A DNA stretch of 64,000 bases from Euphorbia lathyris (taxonomy: Eukaryota > Streptophyta > Magnoliopsida > Malpighiales > Euphorbiaceae). The first letter of the stretch is position 1. Each line of letters starts with the position of its first letter. Both the position numbers and the translations under genes were made by a program. The notes below the pieces were generated by a model. That model was given only the letters and a program-made list of their open reading frames with translations, had not been told where the DNA came from and searched no databases. Shown here in pieces: positions 47,183-56,044 of this stretch. The stretch lies in assembly GCF_963576675.1 (NCBI RefSeq), contig NC_088916.1, positions 80,679,501-80,743,500 on the forward strand, written 5' to 3'.

Positions 47183-47429
47183 TGTTATGAAATAATTATA
47201 ATTAAAATAATAATTATTTAATGGATGTCCATAGTATTAAATGAATGTTCATCATATTAAATGGATGTTCATCAATAACTACACATAAGATTGTTAAAGA
47301 TAAGTGCAATTAGAACCATTAATTTTATAAATCTATTACTATAAATAGGTTTTTCTCCCAATTTGTAACACACATCAATATTAAAGCTTTTATACATTTA
47401 TTATTTTCTTTTAATCTAAGTTCTCCATT
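47183..47429. repeat. LTR-like or short repeat sequence
   Basis: Starts TGTTATGAAATAATTATAAT, has a repeated word AAATGGATGTTCATC and a TATA-like CTATAAATAG at about 47339-47348 followed by a pyrimidine-rich leader. This could be a small solo LTR (TRIM-like), but its right border is unclear and no target-site duplication was found. Confidence 0.3.
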
Positions 47430-47438
47430 ATAATATAT

Positions 47439-47620
47439 GGAAGAAAATCTGATGTCCTCATTTCGGTGTCCCCTTCCATGTCCCTCTCACAAAAAGTGGC
47501 CCCTTTTAATCATGTGGGTCCCCTTGGCTTATAAAATATATTATTTTAATTAAAAGTGACCACTTTTTATGAGAGAGACATGGAAAGGGACACCGAAATG
47601 GGGACATCAGATTTTTCCCC
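47439..47620. mobile_element. fold-back MITE, 182 bp, with 9-bp TSD
   Basis: Left GGAAGAAAATCTGATGTCCT and right, in reverse complement, GGGGAAAAATCTGATGTCCC. The arms match almost fully over 60 bp (CGGTGTCCCCTTCCATGTCC), so the element is nearly one hairpin. Flanks are identical ATAATATAT at 47430-47438 and 47621-47629, fitting a Mutator-like target duplication. Confidence 0.75.
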
Positions 47621-47631
47621 ATAATATATTG

Positions 47632-48215
47632 GTCTAATATATCACCAACTCTCTGAACTTGTCCATAAAAGTAGATTGGTTCTTTAAACTTTACAAGTGT
47701 CTCACTAGCTCATTGAACTTGATTATTCCGTATCACCAACTCCCTGAACTTGTCCATAAAAATAGATTAGCTCCATGAACTTTACAAGTGTCTCACCAAC
47801 TCCCTAAACTTGCTTATTCTGTAACAATTAAATACAAAAACCATAATACTAACTCTCAATCCTCATCCATTCAATCTCTCAAACTTGCAACACTGACTCT
47901 TATAATATGTTGAAAGGTAGGAGAAGTGAAAAAATTACCTCTAGAATAGATGAAGATGTATTTTTAAAATTTAAGTCTAATAGATTTTTATATTTAGTTA
48001 TTACAGAATAAGCAAGTTTAGGGAGTTGGTGAGACTGTTGTAAAGCTCTGGGAGCTAGTTTACTTTTATGGACAAGTTCATAGAGTTGGTAATACGAAAT
48101 AATAAAGTTCAAGGAGCTGGTGAGACACTTACAAAGTTTAGAGAGCCAATCAACTTTTATGGACAAATTCTTTTATGGACAAGTTCAGGGAGCTGGTGGT
48201 ATATTAGGTCTAATA
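47632..48215. mobile_element. large fold-back element
   Basis: Left arm (TAATATATCACCAACTCTCT, CTGAACTTGTCCATAAAAGT, about 47632-47830) is mirrored by the right arm (about 47995-48215, ending AGGGAGCTGGTGGTATATTA). Each arm holds two internal near-repeats of the CTCCCTGAACTTGTCCATAA word. The word GGTCTAATATAT occurs at both borders. Confidence 0.65.
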
Positions 48216-48224
48216 TATTAATCA

Positions 48225-48248
48225 TATATATATATATATATATATATC
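48225..48248. repeat. (TA)n microsatellite
   Basis: TA run between the fold-back element and the LINE B junction. Confidence 0.85.
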
Positions 48249-48440
48249 AGTAATTTTCACCTAGTCAGTGACTGGTCATTATAATATTCGATTGGAAGCC
48301 CTGGGAATCTTACCCATGTCAAAATTCTGTTCACCGAGCAATCATGTGGATTAAAATTTGGAACCCATGGCGTTAAGGCCAGAACTTGATTAGAAATAAT
48401 GTACGGACCCCCATTAATCACAGCATTAAAGTCCTCAGAA

Positions 48441-49327
48441 GTTTTCTCAACAAGATAGGTGGGTTGGTTGGCAAGGTCCACCATGTGGATAAAACTACCA
48501 TAAGGGCTATTAGAGGTAAGTTTGCAAGAGTATGTATTGATATTGACCTTGCTAAACCCCTTTTGTCAAAAATTTGTGTTCATAATAAGGTTTACTTTAT
48601 TGAGTATGAAGGATTACATAATATTTGTTTTGAATGTGGTATGTATGGCCATACTTTTGAGGGGTGCCCTAAAAGGGAGAAGGAGTTGAAGGAGGTTATT
48701 GAGGTTGTAGATGGAAGAGGTGAAGGGGTCCAAGGAGATAGGGGGAATTTTGGCCCCTGGATGGTTGCTAAAAGGTCAGTTAGAAGAAGGACGAGTCCAT
48801 CGGTTGCTCAGAATCGTCCTCCTGACATCAATATTGATACTCCTCTGACTCAGTCCATTTCTAATCCAGCTGTTAAAGAGAAGATTAGCCCATTAAATAA
48901 TAAAGGTTCTGGGGTTGCCTCGGTCATTGCTTCAGGGTCTAGATTTGGGGCTCTGAATTGTGTGGAGGCTCAAGAATCTGACCAGTCAGACGACAACATT
49001 GAGCAAAGTATGCCAGGGTTGGAATCTGCTGAGCCAACAAATAATATGGGCGAGACTAATATTCCTCTCTTTATTTCCAAAGGTGAAAGCCAGAATGGAT
49101 CCCTTACTCATGGTCCACATGTGAAAGAGAAGCATAAAGAGGTTAGTATCCCTAAATCCTGTGTTGAGACTAGTGTTGGGAAAGCAATGGGTGTTAATAA
49201 AATTAGTATGAAAAAGCCTAAGGGTAAGCAGAAAAGTATCCAGAGTTCTGTGGATTTATCGGATAAAAGGGGGCCTTCTGGTTCCTCTGCAAGGCTCTTA
49301 GGAGCCCCTAATAAATACCTGGTCTAG
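48441..49327 (+). pseudogene. LINE B ORF1, 3' part
   Basis: Open from the inversion junction to the stop at 49325-49327, about 295 residues. It starts in the DUF4283-like domain (LNKIGGLVGKVHHVDKTTIR), carries the CCHC knuckle CFECGMYGHTFEGC (about 48630-48671), and ends in a lysine-rich tail (MKKPKGKQKSIQSS). The rest of the DUF4283-like domain lies inverted at 48279-48440. This part has no internal stop. The ORF2 ATG is 30 bases downstream, the same spacing as in LINE A. Confidence 0.85.
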
Positions 49328-50663
49328 GGTTTGGTGGGGTCAGTAGTCTTCCTTTCAATGGATTTGTTGGTTTGGAATGTTAGAGGAGCGGCGAGCAAGG
49401 CTACCCGCATCCATGTTAAAGATTTAATTAAACAGTTTAACCCTTCTTGTCTTGTTTTAATGGAAACTAAGATTAGTGGAGTTAAAGCAGATGAGGTGGT
49501 TAAAAAGTTTAGGAATTGGAGTTGTGTTAGATCGGAGGCTACTGGCAGGGCTAGAGGGATTTGGCTTTTTTGGAAGCCAGATCGAATTCATTTTGATATT
49601 GTTAGTATGGATAAACAGTTTATTCATAGTAAAGTAATTTTTCTTGGTAATAATCCTTTCTTTATTACCTTCGTTTATGCTGATCCTGTCCTAGCTAATC
49701 GGAAATGGCTTTGGGAGGTTCTTTATTCTATGAGTGTTAGTATGACTGAGTCTTGGTTTGGGGCTAGTGATTTAATGATATTGCTCTTATGAGTGATCAG
49801 AGAGGGGGTGCTAATCACTATGTTAAGCGGTGCCTCAATCATAAGCAAAGTATGGATTTGTGTGGGCTTTCTGATCTTGGGGCTGCTGGTCATAAGTTTA
49901 CTTGGAAGCGAAATAGTACTTTTGTTCGTCTTAACAAAGTTTATGCTAACGTTTCGGTTCAAGCAAGGTTTCCTGAAGTGTCCATTTTAAATCTCCCCTT
50001 CAGACACTCGGATCACTATCCTATTTTAGTTAGGCTGGTGAGAGGCCTTCGCTCTAGGGGGAATAGACCTTTTAGGTATCAGGTGGCTTGGGAATCTCAT
50101 CCTGAGTTTAAAAACTTTGTTAAAGAGAATTAGAAACCTCATTCTAATGTCCTGCAAGCAGCTGAGGGCTTTAGAAAGAATGTTCTGGGGTGGAATAAGA
50201 ATGTCTTTGGACATATTATTAGGAGAAAGAACAAATTATTGAGTAGAATTGAGGGCATTCATCGCAGTTTGGAGGCTAGATTTGATCATAGTTTGGATGG
50301 TCTTCTTAGAACTCTTCAGAAGGAGCTGGAAGCTGTGCTTAGGCAGGAAGAGTTACTCTGGTTTCAAAAGTCTAGAAAAGCTTGGATTAAAGATAGGGAT
50401 CGCAATACCAGGTTTTTCCATCTTTCTATTATTGTCGGAAGACAGAGAAATAGAATTGATGCTATTAAAGATCTAAATGGTGATTGGGTCTATGATGATG
50501 AAGATATTCGTTATTTGGCCCTTACCTTTTATAAAGATTTATTCAAAGAAGAGATTGTGGATCTGGATAAAGCTCTGTCTAGTACCACTTTCCCTAGGAT
50601 GGGGGAGGATGTGTTTCTGAAAGCTTTCCAACCTTTTCAAAAAAGATGAGATTGATCAGGAGG

Positions 50664-52306
50664 TGATAGCTCCCATTTATATAGGGTTTTTAGGATTAAT
50701 TTAGTTTGTTTTCCCTTTGTTTCTATTTAATTTCAGTATCGTTTTATTACTTTTTAGTTAAAATTAGTAATTTCCTTTATTTATGGTATTTTTGGTGTTT
50801 TCATGGATTTTCAGGGACCTTTCGTGCATTTTCGAACCAGACCCAAGCCTATTGGAGCATTTTCGGATCATTCAGGGACCATCAGAGCACTTTTAGGATT
50901 CGTCAGGTACCATTAGAGCACTTTTTGGAAGCCCATGGACCTAAACAGATAAAAGCCGGAGCCACAGTTCCTCAAATAGGACCTGTCTCGGCGAGACATC
51001 ACCTGTCTCGTCGAGACAGGCCCTCGTCTCGTCGAGACAGGCCTTGTCTCGACGAGACGAGGCGGGGGAAGTCGCGCCTGCGCCTTCCCCTTTGCTGAAA
51101 TTCGCGGATTAGGACCCTAAAAGCCCATTTAACACTTTGTAAATGCCATTTTTACCCCTGAGGCATTAGGGTTTCCTTCCTAACTCTATAAATAGGGAGC
51201 TAATCTTAATCTTTCCGGCGGGGATTAGCCATTCAATAAATTGGAGAGCCGCTAGGGCTTTCTCTCCTCCACAATGTAGATTTAGCTTTTATTTCAGTTT
51301 TATTTTCATGTTTCTAGATTAGGTTTATTTCAGTTTTTCTTTTCTTTTCTCAAGAACGATTGATGGGAGAAGCTCCGCATCTTCTATTTTTATAACTGGA
51401 ATCGGCAAAACGGGTTTTGGATTTCTATCTCATTCCCTTTCATCTTTTGCGATTATATTCAATTGAAGCTTTTTCCATTGTTCTTATTTTCCTATTGCTA
51501 TGATTGGTTTGTCTATGAACTGATCTCCATCCAATTTGGGATGGGGATGAAATTGATTGTATGAATATGTATGATTAGGGATCTAGGACCTTTGATTGAT
51601 CAGTTTATGCATGCTTAATGCTTAGATATTGTTAGGAACAGGATTTATGCTAGAATGAACATTGATAATGATCAACTAGCCTGTTTATGTATATAATGTG
51701 CTTAATGTCTGTGACCCTGACATTAAATAGGATTATAGATAGATGAGAACCTGACCACGGAATCGTCTATACCGAACTTGTGTAAATCTGACTTCGCAAG
51801 AGACCACTAGGAATGAGGCTTTGTGGCTGGGCTACGGCTTTAGCCTTAGTTGTCAATAAACCTAATGCTTTGCATGACCTAGGGTATATGCCTAATCAAG
51901 CCGTCACCCGAATGCATGTGAATAGGTTAGACAAATCTCGTACAAATTTGTCTTTCACTTAGGACAATTACCTTCAATCATTGGTAAAACATAAATCTGA
52001 ACTCCCTAAACCCATACCTAGGATTTAATCAAAGGAATCCTCAACCTATATTGTGCCATCCGTCAATTCACCTTCTACCCTGTCAATTGTTCACTTTATT
52101 TTGTTATGTTTATTTCCTTTAATTCAATTAGTTAGTTATTAAAAACCCAAATCTTTATCCAACCCTCTAAACAATTAGATCATTCTAGGTAGATTTACTA
52201 GTTGTAACGAATAGTCTTTGTGGTTCGATCTCGTGCTTAGCACAATATTACTTGTTGCGATAGGATACACTTGTCCTATTAAATGCTATATACTTTACGA
52301 GCATCA
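50664..52306 (+). repeat. 5' LTR
   Basis: TG..CA ends. A TATA-box word CTCTATAAATAGGG lies at about 51184-51197, with the transcript start expected shortly after. A cluster of TCTCGNCGAGA palindromes lies upstream at 50983-51061. Confidence 0.93.
50983..51061. repeat. TCTCGNCGAGA palindrome cluster in the 5' LTR
   Basis: Four near-perfect palindromes of the form TGTCTCGTCGAGACA in about 80 bp, with spacers of a few bases. The same cluster is at 54721-54799 in the 3' LTR, and two more copies lie in the internal region near 52528-52570. Confidence 0.9.
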
Positions 52307-52307
52307 A

Positions 52308-52443
52308 GTTTTTTACGCCGTTGCCGGTGATTATTTTGATTATGATTAGATTAAATTTGCCTAGAACTATTCATTTTTAATTAGATTATATTTCAAAATA
52401 CCCGACAACAACACCATCAAGTTTTTGGCGCCGTTGCTGGGGA
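52308..52443 (+). other. duplicated primer-binding-site module
   Basis: Directly after the 5' LTR comes AGTTTTTTACGCCGTTGCCG, a degraded primer site. A better copy, CATCAAGTTTTTGGCGCC followed by GTTGCTGGGGA, lies about 110 bp downstream (about 52415-52443). The TGGCGCCGTTGCCGGGGA form is the usual tRNA-Asp-like site of plant Ty3/gypsy elements. The second copy even repeats the LTR-terminal CATCA. Confidence 0.7.
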
Positions 52444-53838
52444 CTATTTCGTTTATAATCTGTGTAAACTGAATAGGTTGAAACAATTATTTAGATTTGT
52501 ATATAAAAATTTTAAAAAAAAAATTTCCGTCTCGTCTCGGCGAGACACTGTTCATCTCGCCGAGACGGACACGAAAAAAAAAATTTAAACGTTTTTTCTT
52601 TTTCTTTTCTGTTGCTTTCTCTATTCTTATGTTTGTTTTTTTTTTCTATTGGCAGAACCCTCTAATCGGAATACTCACCGACGCCGGATTGATTTTCAGG
52701 ACTGCAGCTTGGAATTGAAAATTTAGTGTCGGAAATTCGGGGTTGGATTGACAAGCCAACCCTGAGGGAGTTTTTTCTATCCTATTTCTTTTCTGCACTT
52801 TATGTTTTACTTTTATGTAATGATGGAAGTAAATGCATGTTGTAAGTGTGAGGAGGAGATACTAGGATATGATGATTTTTGATTCTGCCATTTGCATGTT
52901 TTTAATTTCTTTTTGTTTTTCTATATTAGGTTGCATGTTTTTGTTTTAATTTTAGGATTTCATGCTTTTTGTTTTTGTTTGCTTTTTAATTCTAGGAATA
53001 AAAGAATCCTAGGCAGTTGAAGTTGATACATTTAGCTATCCCGCAATACAGTTGACAATGCGCTTAAAAATTTGCACATTCTAAATGAAATTTATGCATG
53101 CGAGAAATCTTGAACAACGTTTGAGTCTCCAAAGAGTATTATTTGCCTAAATTGACATGGAACGGAACGTTAGTTGAGGCTAGGATTGATACCAATAACC
53201 CTTGAATTGTGAGTTAGAGCCAGAAAGATCAATATTTTTAGACTCATGATTAGGAACAATTGATCTCTTAGGTGTGGGATTACATTTATTGTCTTTGTGC
53301 TCATAGGAATTGCATCCAATACTGGTTGAATTTTGTGTTTTTATTAAACTTGAAATGATTAGGCAACCTAGGTGTAGCCCTTTGTGAAATTTAGCCTATT
53401 TCTTTGTTTAGCCAAAATCCCTTAATAATTCCCCTAGATAAGCCCCTTTGAGCCTTTTATCCATTTCTTTGATCAACCCTGTTACAAACTTTAGCCTTCT
53501 TAAATATCCTTTCTCACCCAAGTTAATTGACTCAATTTAGTTTTGATGAATCCTTAGACACACCTATCTTTCAATTTCCCGCTAGCAATCATTAAGGTTG
53601 TAATTTTAATAGAAGAAGCAACCTTTACCCAATTGAATTTCACTCTTTTCCCCCTCTATTCAAAGAAAAAAATAAATGGTTAAAAACCAAATTAAAAAAA
53701 AAAGAAAAAAAAAGAAAAAAAATAATAGAGGAAAGGATAAAAGATGTGTTTATATTTTAGTTGCTTCCCGCATTCACAAACACAACCTTGAGCTTAAACC
53801 TTCTTATACATAGCTGATAACGTGTCCCTTTTGGATTC

Positions 53839-54401
53839 TGACTTGCTTGAGGACAAGCAAGATTTTAAGTATGAGGAGGTGGTTTATAGCTCCCTAAATG
53901 CGAAAAATGTGTCCTTTTTGCAAAAATTTTAACTATTTGAGTCATTAACTTTTTGCCTATAAATTCCATTTTTCCTACCCTAAACCTTTAGCCAATGTTA
54001 CAACCCTTTAAAGACCTATGATTTTGTTTAATTTTAATGCATTAATTTTGACCGGATGGATGATGCAATTCCAATGTGACCACTTTGTGCAATTAAATGT
54101 AGAGCGTTTACAAAAAACATTTCACCCAAACACTTGAGCGTTAGAGTGGCCACTTGTGAGCCATCAATTTTAGTCCTTTTCTTTCGTTTTCATGAAGTGT
54201 TGATCGATAAAACCAAATTAATCAGTTTTGGAGACTCGCCTGAGGTTCATTATGTTTTTAATTGCAAAATGAGTAGTCTGAACTGTTGTGAATAATAAAG
54301 TGTAGTAGATTCTTGTTTTTGTAAAGGAGCTATTTGTTGATTTTTCTCTGCTTTGGATTCTGTCTTGCTTGAGGACAAGCAAGATTCAAGTGTGGGGAGG
54401 T
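53839..54401 (+). other. duplicated polypurine-tract module
   Basis: GACTTGCTTGAGGACAAGC..ATTTTAAGTATGAGGAGG at 53839-53881 is followed by TTTATAGCTCCCTAAATG, resembling the start of an LTR. The matching functional copy (GTCTTGCTTGAGGACAAGC..AAGTGTGGGGAGG, 54361-54400) abuts the real 3' LTR. Confidence 0.7.
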
Positions 54402-56044
54402 TGATAGCTCCCATTTATATAGGGTTTTTAGGATTAATTTAGTTTGTTTTCCCTTTGTTTCTATTTAATTTCAGTATCGTTTTATTACTTTTTAGTTAAA
54501 ATTAGTAATTTCCTTTATTTATGGTATTTTTGGTGTTTTCATGGATTTTCAGGGACCTTTCGTGCATTTCCGAACCAGACCCAAGCCTATTGGAGCATTT
54601 CCGGATCATTCAAGGACCATCAGAGCACTTTTGGGATTCGTCAGGGACCATTAGAGCACTTTTCGGAAGCCCATGGACCTAAACAGATAAAAGCCGGAGC
54701 CACAGTTCCTCAAATAGGACCTGTCTCGGCGAGACATCACCTGTCTCGTCGAGACAGGCCCTCGTCTCGTCGAGACAGGCCTTGTCTCGACGAGACGAGG
54801 CGGGGGAAGTCGGGCCTGCGCCTTCCCCTTTGCTGAAATTCGCGGATCAGGACCCTAAAAGCCCATTTAACACTTTGTAAATGCCATTTTTACCCCTGAG
54901 GCATTAGGGTTTCCTTCCTAACTCTATAAATAGGGAGCTAATCCTAATCTTTTCGGCGGGGATTAGCCATTCAATAAATTGGAGAGCCGCTAGGGCTTTC
55001 TCTCCTCCACAATGTAGATTTAGCTTTTATTTCAGTTTTATTTTCATGTTTCTAGATTAGGTTTATTTCAGTTTTTATTTTCTTTTCTCAAGAACGATTG
55101 ATGGGAGAAGCTCCGCATCTTCTATTTTTATAATTGGAATCGGCAAAACGGGTTTTTGATTTCTATCTCTTTCCCTTTCATCTTTTGCGATTATATTCAA
55201 TTGAAGCTTTTTCCATTGTTCCTATTTTCCTATTGCTATGATTGGTTTGTCTATGAACTGATCTCCATCCAATTTGGGATGGGGATGAAATTGATTGTAT
55301 GAATATGTATGATTAGGGATCTAGGACCTTTGATTGATCAGTTTATGCATGCTTAATGCCTAGATATTGTTAGGAACAGGATTTATGCTAGAATGAACAT
55401 TGATAATGATCAACTAGCCTGTTTATGTATATAATGTGCTTAATGCCTGTGACCCTGACATTAAATAGGATTATAGATAGATGAGAACCTGACCACGGAA
55501 TCGTCTATACCGAACTTGTGTAAATCTGACTTCGCTAGAGACCACTAGGAATGAGGCTTTATGGCTGGGCTACGGCTTTAGCCTTAGTTGTCAATAAACC
55601 TAATGCTTTGCATGACCTAGGGTATATGCCTAATCAAGCCGTCACCCGAATGCATGTGAATAGGTTAGACAAATCCCGTACAAATTTTTCTTTCACTTAG
55701 GACAATTACCTTCAATCATTGGTAAAACATAAATCTGAACTCCCTAAACCCATACCTAGGATTTAATCAAAGGAATCCTCAACCTATATTGTGTCATCCA
55801 TCAATTCACCTTCTACCCTGTCAATTGTTCACTTTATTTTGTTATGTTTATTTCCTTTAATTCAATTAGTTAGTTATTAAAAACCCAAATCTTTATCCAA
55901 CCCTCTAAACAATTAGATCATTCTAGGTAGATTTACTAGTTGTAACGAATAGTCTTTGTGGTTCGATCTCGTGTTTAGCACAATATTACTTGTTGCGATA
56001 GGATACACTTGTCCTATTAAATGCTATATACTTTACGAGCATCA
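54402..56044 (+). repeat. 3' LTR
   Basis: Same length as the 5' LTR, with about two dozen substitutions by eye. It carries the same TATA word (about 54922-54935) and palindrome cluster (54721-54799). Confidence 0.93.

Larger units (their letters stand above)
50664..56044 (+). mobile_element. non-coding LTR retrotransposon, 5.4 kb, with 5-bp TSD
   Basis: Two 1643-bp LTRs (50664-52306 and 54402-56044) start TGATAGCTCCC and end GAGCATCA. Flanks are GGAGG at 50659-50663 and 56045-56049. The internal 2095 bp have primer-binding and polypurine sites but no gag, protease, reverse transcriptase or integrase. It is therefore a large non-autonomous element. The tRNA-Asp-like primer site (TGGCGCCGTTGC type) points to Ty3/gypsy machinery. 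By eye the LTRs differ at about two dozen positions with no length change, so the insertion is fairly recent and younger than LINE B. Confidence 0.93.

Noticed and set aside
50706..51098. 130-codon open frames repeated at 50706-51098 and 54444-54836
   Set aside because: They are the same stretch of the two LTRs read through the palindrome cluster; no protein family is recognisable.
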